10,447 nt of DNA from JBCDIQ01 sp039024295 (lineage in GTDB: Bacteria > Bacteroidota > Bacteroidia > J057). The stretch spans positions 1 through 10,447 of the forward strand of contig JBCDIQ010000198.1 in NCBI GenBank assembly GCA_039024295.1, read 5' to 3'. Each line of letters starts with the position of its first letter. Position 1 is the stretch's first letter. A program made the position numbers and the translations under genes. The notes beneath the pieces are model-generated. The model saw only the letters and a list, made by a program, of their open reading frames with translations. It was not told the origin of the DNA and did no database searches. This document shows, piece after piece, positions 1 through 7,721 of the stretch.

Positions 1-400
1 ATTTTTTTCTTACCCATTAAGTGAATTGGATTTTCATTTTTATATATCAAAAATAGGGTGACATATCCATTAATACCCGACAATGCAAAGGCAAATTGCG
101 ACAAAACGGAGAAAAAAGGCTTAAAATGCGAATATGTAGGCTGGTAAAAGAAGTGACTTGGCCCATAGATCCCTTTATTGGGATGGGGTGCAAATAAAGC
201 AAAGAAACATTTTCTAAACCTTGAAAGCTTCAAAACGGGCCTGTAGTGGGATTAGGGCCTAGCCAAATTGTGGAAAAGTAGTTGTTCATAATAAATTGGC
301 TCTTGACACTAGATTGTATAACAAAATATACACTGGTGTCTTTCTAGAAATATTCGATTTTCCCTAATTACCCATGTAATAAAGCGAGGAAGGGAAGAGG
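1..400. other. AT-rich non-coding stretch downstream of the giant surface protein gene
   Basis: No credible gene is visible on either strand; the longest ATG-started frame I noticed is 23 codons (126-197, plus) with no supporting features. The stretch is AT-rich and stop-dense, unlike the flanking coding DNA. It contains an imperfect inverted repeat at 305-340, a perfect 10-bp palindrome (TTTCTAGAAA) at 341-350 and a small hairpin (ATCCC at 169-173 with GGGAT at 180-184). A CAAAAATA at 48-55 reads TATTTTTG on the minus strand, the shape of a Bacteroidota -7 box. It could serve a leftward gene beyond the window edge, but no TTTG -33 partner lies at the right distance. No classic hairpin-plus-T-run terminator for the leftward gene ending at 401 was found. 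Confidence 0.6.
305..340. repeat. Imperfect inverted repeat / hairpin
   Basis: Outer arms GACACTAG (305-312) and CTGGTGTC (333-340) pair over 8 positions, one of them a T-G wobble. Inner arms GTATA (316-320) and TATAC (327-331) add 5 pairs around the loop ACAAAA. A small 3x1 internal loop separates the two stems. In the plus-sense RNA the wobble is a legal G-U pair, whereas in the minus-sense RNA it becomes a C-A mismatch, so a plus-sense transcript would fold better. The hairpin lies 61 bp beyond the stop of the leftward gene ending at 401 and has no T-run on the minus side. A role as terminator or mRNA 3'-end stabiliser for that gene is possible but not shown. Confidence 0.45.
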
Positions 401-3400
401 TTACCTGATCAAAGTCACCGTCCCAGATCGATTGTAAACGATGCCATTCTCTCCTAAAGCCTCAATCACATACACATATACCCCTTCTGGAACAGCCTCA
501 TTTTTATACCTCCCATCCCATTGAAAGTCTTTATCATCTGACTCGAATATCTTAATTCCCCACCTGCTGTAGACCCTGACATTGAGTGAAAGAATTCCAT
601 AGTATTTCACCAAAAATGCCTCATTCATGTTATCTCCATTCGGGGTAAACCCACTGGGAACATGCAAAAAGATATTTTCGACGGTGACAACCTTTTGAAT
701 GGTATCACTACATTCGGAGCCAGTAAAGGCTATCAACGTAACGGTGTATTCGCCTGCTGAGGGAAAAACATAGTCAGGATTCCGAGCAGTATCAGGAGGT
801 ACCCCTGTTCCAAAATCCCACAAGTAGCGAACAGCACCAGTCGAAGTATTGGTGAATTTAACCCCCAGGGGCGCAAAACCAATCAACGGATCTGTCAGGA
901 AATCTGCCTTCGGAAACTTAAAGGTATCACTTACCAATACTGAATCCGTAAACCCCCTGCATTCCCCTGTAAAAGCTGTCGCATAAATCCAGATGGGGTC
1001 AACAGGAACCAGGGAAATGCTCGGAGCTGTATCTCCGGTACTCCATACAATGAAATCTCCACCTGTTGCAAAGAGGTCTATTTGGCCGCCATTGCACAGG
1101 TTATTCGTCCCATCAATTTGGGTACGAGGCCTGGGAATCACATTTACCGTAACTGTATCCTCACTTTCACATCCATTTTCATCTTGACCGTTGACAAAAT
1201 AATCGGTTGTAACGATGGGAAATGCCAATGGATCGGGTATGGTGATATCGGACAAGGTAGTATCAGCGTCCCATAAATAGGCAATCCCCCCAGACGCATT
1301 CAACACGGTCACTTCTCCTTCACAAATGGTGACATCCTCACCCGCATCAATGGTAGGCAATGAATTTATCAGGATGGTCAGGCTATCTGTATCTGCGCAT
1401 CCCACAGAGTCTCTTACCGTGAGGAAATACGTAGTGGTAAGGGTTGGAGCGGCAAATGTGGTCCCGTTGTTAGGATCAATCAATCCATCAACAGGCGTCC
1501 ATTGGAACGTAACCCCACCGGCACCAGACAGTAAGACTGTATCCCCAAGACAGGTGGTATCATTGGGCCCTGCTTCAGCAACCGGGAGTTCACGAACGTC
1601 CACCGCTACTTCCTTGGTACTGGTACAGCCGTCCTGAGAAATGGCTGTAACCTGATAGATGATATCGGAAGTGGGGTACGCCTGTGGACTCGCCACATTG
1701 GGGTTGCTTAAAGCGGTGGGAGGTGACCAGGAAAAGGAGGCACCATTTCTGGTACGCATGAAAATCGTGTCTCCAAGACATAGAAAGGTATCTTCGAGGG
1801 TGAAGACTTCAAAAATTTCTATAAAAACAGAATCCTCCTCCTCACAGCCTCTCGAGTTTATCGCCGTTACGTAATACCACTTGCTGGTATCAGGGGTGGC
1901 AAGCGGGTTTACAATCCCAGTATTTGATATGGTGGGATCATTTCTCCAGGTGTACTGAATACCATTGGTAGAGGTCGCGCCCAATTGTACGGTTACTCCA
2001 TTACAAATCAGGGTGTCAGGCCGGGCGGTAACTTCCAGGCTATTGTCAATGCTCACCCTCATGGTGTCTCTAGCCTGGCAGCCATTGGTATCTGTAACGG
2101 TCAGGATAAAAGGAGTTGCGCCTGAGGCTCCTGGTGGAAATGCCAATGGATTGGGGACATTAGGATTAGAAAGAAGACCAGATGGGGACCAGGCGTAAGA
2201 AATGGCTCCTGCCCCAGTACCATTCAATCCGATGGTATCTCCCTCACAAATGATCTCATCTGGACCGGCATTAGTAGCAGGAGGAGGAAAAACGGTAATC
2301 GTTCGGAAAGCAGTATCGGTAATATTACAGGTAGAAGAATCGGTGATGATAAGCCTTACCTGATAGGTACCTGCTTGGAGAAAAGTATGGGTCGGTTCGA
2401 ACTGTACGGAGCCTGTGCTCCCATCAGCAAAATCCCATTGAAATGTCGTTCCCGGCTCCCGGATACTGGTATTGTCAAAGCGAACCTGAAAAGGAACGCA
2501 ACCTGTGGTTATCAAGGGGCGCCCTTGGTCATCTAGTGGGGTAAAGTCCGCCTTAATTCCTGCGAGGTCAAGCCTGATTTTAAAGGCAAGCATATTGCAG
2601 TTCGAACTGTTGTTGGTTCGACTAACCACTCCCGGAGTAGTTGGAAAGCTGGAGTTTCCTCCACAACCTGCACATACGGCATGGTAGATGATCCCCTCTT
2701 TGTCAAATCGACTGGTTCCACCGTCCACGTGATCTCCAGAAAGGGAATTATTACCGCCTAAAAAAGTACCATAGAGGATACCACGAGCATCCCGTTCCAT
2801 CACAAAGGTGTAGAAGTCACTTCCGTCTGTACTTCGACTGATGGCATCTGCCGTGGTTCGCATGTTCCGAGTACTACTGGTCAGGTTGCCATAGCCGTTG
2901 TTGGTAACACCTCCCCATCCAGCGACATATACATTTTCACACCGATCAACCAAAAAAGCAGTAGGTGAAATATCGGGATCTGTGGAATTGGGATTCCCAA
3001 AAGTGGTAGAATAAATTATCCTAGTGAGGTTGTTATCAAATTTGGTAATGAATTGCCTTGCTCCCCGGTCAACGTATGTTGCGTTTTGAACAGGATAGGT
3101 GGTACCATCTGTTTGACCGGTAACGTAGACATTTTCATTTTTATCCAACTGAACAAAATAGGACTGATCATAGGCAGCAGTTCCCAAATAGGTACTGGCG
3201 ATTAATTGGCTGCCGTTTGACCTAATTTTGACAATAAAACCATCGGCTAGCCCTCCTTGATAATTGGTCCGATAAGCACCATTTGTGGTGGTAAAGTTGG
3301 CACTTTGGGTGCCACCTGTCACGTAGCAGTTATTTACCGAATCCAACTGTAGGCCGTAGGCTGCATCTACACGATTTCCACCAAGGAAAGAGGACCATTC

Positions 3401-4843
3401 CAAAATGCTTAGGTTTGCTGTTAACTTGAACACAACTCCATCCTGTCCTCCTCCTCCAAAATTTCGCTGAAAAGCATTAGCGGTAATCGGAAATCCTCCA
3501 TTGTCTGTACAAGAAGCAACATAACAGTTTCCCTGAGGGTCCAGGATAATCTCACCGCGAGAATCATCTCCATAATTATACTGCAACGGTCCAAATCCGT
3601 TTGCCCCTACCAACGTAAAGTCTCTTCCGTTTTCCCCATCATCTCCAGTGCTACCTACATACGTGCCTGAACGAAGCTGCCGGCCGTCAGGGCTGAATTT
3701 CACCACAAACAAGTCATATCCGCCATTGTAAGTCCGGTCATATCCACTCAAAGTGGTTGGAAAATTATTTGAACTCGTTCGACCAAAAGCGAATAACTCT
3801 CCTTGGTCATTCACCACCAAACTATGTGGCTGGTCCTGCCCCGATCCTCCCAAAAAGGTAGCATACATCATGGTTGTACCGGTGGCATTATACTTGACCA
3901 GAACAGCATCTCGGTCGTCCCCCCTAAAAGATCGCTGAAAAGCACCTGAAGTAACAGGAAAAACAGTTGAGGAGGTCGGCATTGACACATACACAATTCC
4001 ACCTGCATACACATTCCCTGTATCGTCATAGGTGGCCGTAAACCCCCAGTTGTCTGCACGGGAACCGGTATAAGTAGAAAACTCCAAGGTAGGGTCAATG
4101 ATTAACGCCTTGGTGCGATCATAGCCATTTGGTAACCGGTAGGATACCTTGTTAGCTCGTAGGGAATAAGCGGAAGGAACTTCACTGCGCTTTCCGTTTA
4201 TGTCTTCCTGATAGGCGTAAGGTGGAGCCTCCTTCATGGTTCTCACCGATGTATGCACGACCAACTCGCCACTTTTTATTTGTAACCGATCAGCCCCTTC
4301 GTATAACAACTCAATTAGTGAAGGATCTGCCCCTGGAGCGACCACAAAATCATACTTCATCTTATCCCCATCTCCATAAACGCGGAGGTCAATCCCCGGG
4401 TATAAGTCGCGATACGTCAAGTAGCCATACATTCCTACTCCTCCAGCCCATTTGGAAGGGTCGTTTCCGATAAAATAGTTGTGGTACTCCGGATATTTGA
4501 CGGAAGGAACGAGTCGAACCTTTTCATTAGCTCCCTTAAAAAGAACCTTTATTATATGGCCATTAAGGATGGTGTCAACTTCGTGCTGATGCCCCACATG
4601 GGGGTGCTGATGTTCTGGCTCCTGGGTAAAGATGTAGGCAATCCCTGTTTTTCCAAAAAGGATATTTCCTCCGTTGAGTTGAACGGCATATTGTATCTCT
4701 TTCTCCCATTGCCCTTTATTCTCAATAAACCTAAGTCCACTGGGATCAGGCCCCTTCTCAGGAGGGATTTCTTCGTATTGGGTACCAATTACAATACCTG
4801 CCAAAAGGATTAGAGAAAAAAGAACCAAGTATAAGTAGCGCAT
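401..4843 (-). CDS. Giant secreted multidomain protein: SBBP beta-propeller, PKD/Ig-like repeats, T9SS type B sorting domain
   Basis: A 1480-residue exported protein, probably surface-attached or secreted through the type IX secretion system; adhesion or matrix binding is inferred, since no catalytic motif is visible. An N-terminal signal segment (about 1-20, hydrophobic LYLVLFSLILLAGIVIG) is followed by a DUF7948-like domain (about 36-255) opening with FIENKGQW. Next comes a beta-propeller of SBBP-type repeats (about 255-757), with recurring units such as VKYNATG, TFLGG and NVYVTG. PKD domain 1 (764-852) has WDFADG at 803-808 and AGTYQV at 824-829. Six Ig-like repeats (about 856-1308) each carry two cysteines. 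PKD domain 2 (about 1309-1391) has WDFGTG and AGEYTV. The end (1392-1480) is a gliding-motility-associated C-terminal domain: SGFTPNGDNMNE at 1397-1408, WDG at 1442-1444, VPEGVYVY and final TVTLIR. The ATG at 4843 fits the signal peptide. No propeptide processing site is assigned. No T9SS PorP/SprF partner is in the window. Confidence 0.93.
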   Translation of the reverse strand: MRYLYLVLFSLILLAGIVIGTQYEEIPPEKGPDPSGLRFIENKGQWEKEIQYAVQLNGGNILFGKTGIAYIFTQEPEHQHPHVGHQHEVDTILNGHIIKVLFKGANEKVRLVPSVKYPEYHNYFIGNDPSKWAGGVGMYGYLTYRDLYPGIDLRVYGDGDKMKYDFVVAPGADPSLIELLYEGADRLQIKSGELVVHTSVRTMKEAPPYAYQEDINGKRSEVPSAYSLRANKVSYRLPNGYDRTKALIIDPTLEFSTYTGSRADNWGFTATYDDTGNVYAGGIVYVSMPTSSTVFPVTSGAFQRSFRGDDRDAVLVKYNATGTTMMYATFLGGSGQDQPHSLVVNDQGELFAFGRTSSNNFPTTLSGYDRTYNGGYDLFVVKFSPDGRQLRSGTYVGSTGDDGENGRDFTLVGANGFGPLQYNYGDDSRGEIILDPQGNCYVASCTDNGGFPITANAFQRNFGGGGQDGVVFKLTANLSILEWSSFLGGNRVDAAYGLQLDSVNNCYVTGGTQSANFTTTNGAYRTNYQGGLADGFIVKIRSNGSQLIASTYLGTAAYDQSYFVQLDKNENVYVTGQTDGTTYPVQNATYVDRGARQFITKFDNNLTRIIYSTTFGNPNSTDPDISPTAFLVDRCENVYVAGWGGVTNNGYGNLTSSTRNMRTTADAISRSTDGSDFYTFVMERDARGILYGTFLGGNNSLSGDHVDGGTSRFDKEGIIYHAVCAGCGGNSSFPTTPGVVSRTNNSSNCNMLAFKIRLDLAGIKADFTPLDDQGRPLITTGCVPFQVRFDNTSIREPGTTFQWDFADGSTGSVQFEPTHTFLQAGTYQVRLIITDSSTCNITDTAFRTITVFPPPATNAGPDEIICEGDTIGLNGTGAGAISYAWSPSGLLSNPNVPNPLAFPPGASGATPFILTVTDTNGCQARDTMRVSIDNSLEVTARPDTLICNGVTVQLGATSTNGIQYTWRNDPTISNTGIVNPLATPDTSKWYYVTAINSRGCEEEDSVFIEIFEVFTLEDTFLCLGDTIFMRTRNGASFSWSPPTALSNPNVASPQAYPTSDIIYQVTAISQDGCTSTKEVAVDVRELPVAEAGPNDTTCLGDTVLLSGAGGVTFQWTPVDGLIDPNNGTTFAAPTLTTTYFLTVRDSVGCADTDSLTILINSLPTIDAGEDVTICEGEVTVLNASGGIAYLWDADTTLSDITIPDPLAFPIVTTDYFVNGQDENGCESEDTVTVNVIPRPRTQIDGTNNLCNGGQIDLFATGGDFIVWSTGDTAPSISLVPVDPIWIYATAFTGECRGFTDSVLVSDTFKFPKADFLTDPLIGFAPLGVKFTNTSTGAVRYLWDFGTGVPPDTARNPDYVFPSAGEYTVTLIAFTGSECSDTIQKVVTVENIFLHVPSGFTPNGDNMNEAFLVKYYGILSLNVRVYSRWGIKIFESDDKDFQWDGRYKNEAVPEGVYVYVIEALGENGIVYNRSGTVTLIR
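920..2278 (-). repeat. Six tandem Ig-like/PKD-like protein repeats with paired cysteines
   Basis: Residues about 856-1308 of the giant surface protein form six units of roughly 70-80 residues. Each opens with a pattern like AGPDExICEGDT and closes with a strand ending in a Gly-Cys or Glu-Cys step. The cysteine pairs are 866/922, 947/1000, 1022/1073, 1098/1149, 1174/1225 and 1250/1295. Spacing is 51 in the three central repeats, and 56, 53 and 45 in the outer ones. Recurrent internal words are 'SNPNV..P' and 'LAFP'. The repeats are diverged at the DNA level, so this is an old protein-level expansion rather than a recent tandem duplication. One disulfide per repeat is inferred, not shown. Confidence 0.75.
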
Positions 4844-5011
4844 AGGCCAATCCTGAGGATGTGTTTTGTTGACAATGGGCTTGAAGTTTCTTCTTGCTAT
4901 TCTTTAACCCAGCAAACGCCAACTTCTTATCTCAATTTACAAAAATTCACTGGCTACCTGCTAGTACGGATGAACAAGCGTGACCGCTGCCACCATATTG
5001 AGGTCATTTTC
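4844..5011. other. Intergenic gap between two leftward genes
   Basis: The 168 bp between the L,D-transpeptidase stop and the giant protein start hold no gene. It is long enough for an independent promoter for the giant protein, but I found no convincing TTTG / TAnnTTTG pair on the minus strand. The best partial match, TAAATTGA, lacks a -33 partner. A weak inverted repeat (TGACC/GGTCA with a 16-nt loop) near 4980-5006, just past the transpeptidase stop, has no T-run. Whether the two leftward genes are co-transcribed is undecided. Confidence 0.4.
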
Positions 5012-5623
5012 TTATTTATTTAGGATCAATACAAGAGTACCTGTGCCCACCTGTTCAAATAGCTCAATCACTTGCTGATTTTTCATCCTGATGCAACCGT
5101 GAGAAGCGGGTTTTCCCAGCAACCCTTCTTCTGGCGTTCCATGTATGTAAATATACCTCTGGTAGGAGTCTACATTTCCTCCTTTGTTGAACCCCTCCTC
5201 TACTCCCTGTAGCCAAAGCACACGAGTCGTCACATCATCTGTTTCGAGGTCTGTTTCATCGGTGAAAATCTCTGCAACTTTTTCTGTAAAGTGCCTCGCC
5301 TTTAAAATCCCTCCCAATGGTACCCCCTCCCCGTGCTTTTCGGCAATTTTATGAAGCCCGGTAGGCGTTTGGTTGCTCCCCGACCTATTTCCTGCTCCTT
5401 TCTTAGCCCCGGAGATGAGGTAGGTGGTTTCGACTTCCCAATCCTTTATCAGGTACATTTTCTGGTCTTTGAGGGAGACATATAGAAACACCTCAAAATC
5501 GTAGCCCTCATAGGTTTGTTCTACATAGGCTTTAAGTGCTGCTACCTGGATGGAATCAAATGGAGTTGGAGAAGCTAACATCATTGACAGAAAGAAGAAG
5601 GGAAGAAAGAAAAGGGTTCTCAT
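5012..5623 (-). CDS. L,D-transpeptidase (YkuD family), exported
   Basis: A 203-residue periplasmic enzyme of the YkuD / L,D-transpeptidase catalytic family, which forms 3-3 cross-links in peptidoglycan or attaches proteins to it through a cysteine acyl-enzyme. The N-terminus (1-18, MRTLFFLPFFFLSMMLAS) is a signal peptide without a lipobox cysteine, so the product should be soluble in the periplasm. The signature is complete: His161 in IHGT and SHGCIRM at 174-180. Cys177 is the predicted nucleophile, and the 16-residue His-to-Cys spacing matches YkuD. Arg179 is the usual conserved arginine. The domain starts near residue 44 (VFLYVSLKDQKMYLI) and TPTG at 86-89 is also typical. There is no LysM or peptidoglycan-binding domain, so this is a minimal single-domain form. 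The ATG at 5623 directly precedes the signal peptide. It is divergent from the SDR gene and lies 168 bp upstream of the giant surface protein gene. Substrate specificity (cross-linking or trimming) cannot be read from the sequence. Confidence 0.9.
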   Translation of the reverse strand: MRTLFFLPFFFLSMMLASPTPFDSIQVAALKAYVEQTYEGYDFEVFLYVSLKDQKMYLIKDWEVETTYLISGAKKGAGNRSGSNQTPTGLHKIAEKHGEGVPLGGILKARHFTEKVAEIFTDETDLETDDVTTRVLWLQGVEEGFNKGGNVDSYQRYIYIHGTPEEGLLGKPASHGCIRMKNQQVIELFEQVGTGTLVLILNK

Positions 5624-5762
5624 TGTGAAAATAAGGCTTTAGGTGTACTTTTAGCAGCCAGAAAAAAGGAGCCTGGGTTATTTCTACAGTTGCCTTCTTT
5701 TGGTAAATAGACAACCCAGCAGAAACTTTCCCCGATCTGATAACGAAGAAACCCCTGATTTC

Positions 5763-6560
5763 GTGAAGAACAAAATAGTACTGATAACTGGTGCATCCAG
5801 TGGCATAGGCAAAGCCCTTGCTGAAAAGTTTGACCGAGAGGGGGCAACAATTGCAATTGCTGCGAGGCGGATGGAGGCTTTGGAGTCTATTGCAGCAAAT
5901 TTTCATCAGGAAGGGCTGTGCATCAAAGCAGACGTAAGCCAGAATCAAGATTGCATCCGCATGGTGGAGGCAGTCATTGAAAAATATGGCCGCCTGGATG
6001 TACTCATCAACAATGCGGGGATTTCTATGAGGGCTTTGCTGGAGGCTACCGATCCTTCAGTCATTGAACAGGTGATGCAAGTTAATTTCTTTGGAACGCT
6101 ATACAGCACCCATGCTGCCCTGCCCCATTTGCTGGCGCAAAAAGGGTCAATTGTTGGGGTCTCCTCGATTGCCGGCTACCGGGGGTTACCTGGCAGAACC
6201 GGGTATTCTGCATCAAAATTTGCCATGCAAGGGTTTCTGGAAAGCCTTAGGACAGAAGTCATGCACCGTGGGGTCCATGTGTTGGTGGCCTGCCCGGGTT
6301 TTACCGCTTCCAATATTCGGAAGCAAGCGTTGACGGCAGATGGTAGCCAACAAGGGCAAACCCCAAGGAAGGAAGACAAAATGATGACAGCCGAAGCGGT
6401 AGCGGACCACATTTACCGAGCGGTGAAGACCAGGAAAAGAGACATTGTGCTTACCTCACAAGGCAAAATTACGGTGTTCCTGAACAAGTTTTTTCCTGGA
6501 TTCATGGACAAAATGGTGTTCAATCACATGAAAAAAGAACCAGATTCTCCCTTTGAATAA
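5763..6560 (+). CDS. Short-chain dehydrogenase/reductase (SDR), classical type
   Basis: A 265-residue cytoplasmic NAD(P)-dependent oxidoreductase of the classical SDR family (substrate unknown). From the GTG at 5763 the glycine-rich cofactor motif TGASSGIG is at residues 9-16. ARR at 34-36 after the second strand favours NADP(H). NNAG is at 83-86, and the catalytic tetrad is Asn108, Ser135, Tyr148 and Lys152 (YSASK), followed by the PG motif at 178-179. The C-terminus (KFFPGFMDKMVFNHMKKE) resembles the DHRS7B-like bacterial SDR group. Start choice: the frame is open from 5655 but contains no in-frame ATG before the Rossmann fold. A TTG at 5700 would add 21 polar residues with no family counterpart. 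GTG at 5763 gives the usual 'x-K-N-K-I-V-L-I-T-G' beginning, so I prefer it. No clear Shine-Dalgarno precedes either. It probably shares a transcript with the outer-membrane protein gene 57 bp downstream. Confidence 0.88.
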   Translation: MKNKIVLITGASSGIGKALAEKFDREGATIAIAARRMEALESIAANFHQEGLCIKADVSQNQDCIRMVEAVIEKYGRLDVLINNAGISMRALLEATDPSVIEQVMQVNFFGTLYSTHAALPHLLAQKGSIVGVSSIAGYRGLPGRTGYSASKFAMQGFLESLRTEVMHRGVHVLVACPGFTASNIRKQALTADGSQQGQTPRKEDKMMTAEAVADHIYRAVKTRKRDIVLTSQGKITVFLNKFFPGFMDKMVFNHMKKEPDSPFE

Positions 6561-6617
6561 AACGCTTACCCAACCCCGTCTCTTCAGCATTTCCATTCTA
6601 CACAATCGCCAGGTGTG

Positions 6618-7721
6618 ATGAAATTACCCTCAGCCCCTTTCACCTTCTTCTATCGCTTTACAATCCTGCTATGGTGCATGCTGGGGGGTGGGCTTCCTCA
6701 TATTCTGGCCCAGGTTTCTGTTTCTAAAGATTCCAGCCTGAAGCTGAGTGGGGTGGTAGAAGGGTATTATGTATACGACTTCGGCCGACCTGGGAATAAG
6801 GTCCGGGACCCTTTCATCTTCGCCCATAGCAAGCACAATGAAATTTCCCTCAACATGGGCCTTGTGAACCTGAGTTACCAAAAGACAGACGTACGCGCTG
6901 AACTCGGGTTGATGGCAGGGACGTTTCCCCAGTATAACCAAGGCGGGGAAGAACCCCTCCTGCAAAACGTTTGGCAAGCCTACGCGGGCTATCAACTCCG
7001 AAAAAACCTCTGGTTGGATGTAGGTATTTTTCCTTCACATATTGGAGCAGAATCAGGCATAACCGCTGATAACCCTACCCTTACCAGGAGTTTGGCTGCT
7101 GAAAATTCTCCTTATTACTTATCCGGTGCCAGGCTTTCCTATTCCTCCGCAAATGAAAAGTGGTTTTTATTAGGCGTAGTGTGCAATGGCTGGCAAAATA
7201 TCCAGGAAACCCTGGAAAACTCCAATAAAGCAATCGGCTTCCAAGCACAGTTTCGACCTGACAGCCGGATTACCTTTAACTATAGCAACTTTTTCAGCAA
7301 TGAGCTACCCGATTCTGATCGTCGATATCGATTTTTCCAGGACGTTTATGCTCAACTAGATGCTGGCGACCAAGTTTCTTTGCTGCTGCTATTTGATGTG
7401 GGATTTCAGGAAAATGACGCACAAAACGGACTGGATTGGTGGTATTCCCCAACTTTTGTGCTCCATTACAAAGAAAATGACCAAGTGGGCATGGGACTTA
7501 GAATTGAGTATTTCAGCGACCCGGAGTACGTGGTGATTCCGGGGACAATTGTTGCCGCACCATTCGAGGTATTCTCCTACTCCCTCAACCTTGACTATGA
7601 ACCCGTTCCACAGGTCATGTTTAGGGTTGAAGGCCGGTATTTTTTCGGGGAAGATCCAGTCTTTATCAATGCGACCAATCAGAACGCAGCTATCTCCACC
7701 TCCTTATCGGTCAGGTTCTAA
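6618..7721 (+). CDS. Outer-membrane beta-barrel protein (porin, OmpL/Bbp2-like)
   Basis: A 367-residue predicted outer-membrane barrel. A signal peptide covers residues 1-31 (hydrophobic FTILLWCMLGGGL, probable cleavage after ILA). The mature part is a run of alternating amphipathic strands rich in Tyr, Trp and Phe, such as LWLDVGIFPSHIG (131-143), FNYSNFFSN (220-228) and YSLNLDY (321-327). It ends in SLSVRF, the terminal aromatic typical of BAM-inserted barrels. The early segment GVVEGYYVYDFGRPGN (45-60) and the spaced H-NEISLN (about 73-79) look like the Bacteroidota putative beta-barrel porin-2 family. No plug or TonB box is visible, so a simple porin rather than a TonB-dependent receptor is inferred; the substrate is unknown. 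A GTG at 6615 immediately precedes the ATG at 6618; I take the ATG. It lies 57 bp after the SDR gene, likely co-transcribed, and its stop is 12 bp from the stop of the convergent aminotransferase. Confidence 0.82.
   Translation: MKLPSAPFTFFYRFTILLWCMLGGGLPHILAQVSVSKDSSLKLSGVVEGYYVYDFGRPGNKVRDPFIFAHSKHNEISLNMGLVNLSYQKTDVRAELGLMAGTFPQYNQGGEEPLLQNVWQAYAGYQLRKNLWLDVGIFPSHIGAESGITADNPTLTRSLAAENSPYYLSGARLSYSSANEKWFLLGVVCNGWQNIQETLENSNKAIGFQAQFRPDSRITFNYSNFFSNELPDSDRRYRFFQDVYAQLDAGDQVSLLLLFDVGFQENDAQNGLDWWYSPTFVLHYKENDQVGMGLRIEYFSDPEYVVIPGTIVAAPFEVFSYSLNLDYEPVPQVMFRVEGRYFFGEDPVFINATNQNAAISTSLSVRF

Noticed and set aside
126..197. 23-codon ATG-started frame in the left intergenic stretch
   Set aside because: Too short, no recognisable motif, no ribosome-binding or promoter signal.
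303..332. TTGACA and TATACA boxes 18 bp apart on the plus strand, resembling an E. coli sigma70 promoter
   Set aside because: The host looks like Bacteroidota, whose main sigma factor uses TTTG / TAnnTTTG; the boxes coincide with the arms of the inverted repeat and lead into the antisense strand of the giant gene.
4481..4813. 110-codon open frame on the plus strand opposite the giant protein's N-terminus
   Set aside because: It lies fully antisense to a strongly supported coding region, is overlapped by further spurious frames and shows no domain or signal that I recognise.
401..4843. Giant gene as a horizontally acquired toxin or polymorphic effector
   Set aside because: No toxin or nuclease domain at the C-terminus, which is a T9SS sorting domain; composition and codon use look like the neighbours by eye and there are no flanking mobile elements or repeats.
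5699..5730. TTTG (5699-5702) and AAACTTTC (5723-5730), 20 bp apart, as a promoter for the SDR gene
   Set aside because: The spacing is right, but the -7 half matches only four of six fixed positions; too weak to list as a promoter.
5556..5948. 130-codon leftward frame across the divergent SDR/transpeptidase gap
   Set aside because: It overlaps the 5' ends of two well-supported genes in other frames, and its predicted residues (Cys- and Phe-rich, low-complexity) look like a shadow.
6618..7721. The outer-membrane barrel as a PorP/SprF-type T9SS partner of the giant surface protein
   Set aside because: Type B T9SS substrates often have a PorP/SprF neighbour, but this protein lacks the N-terminal PorP/SprF signature, resembles porin-2 instead and is on the other strand beyond two genes.
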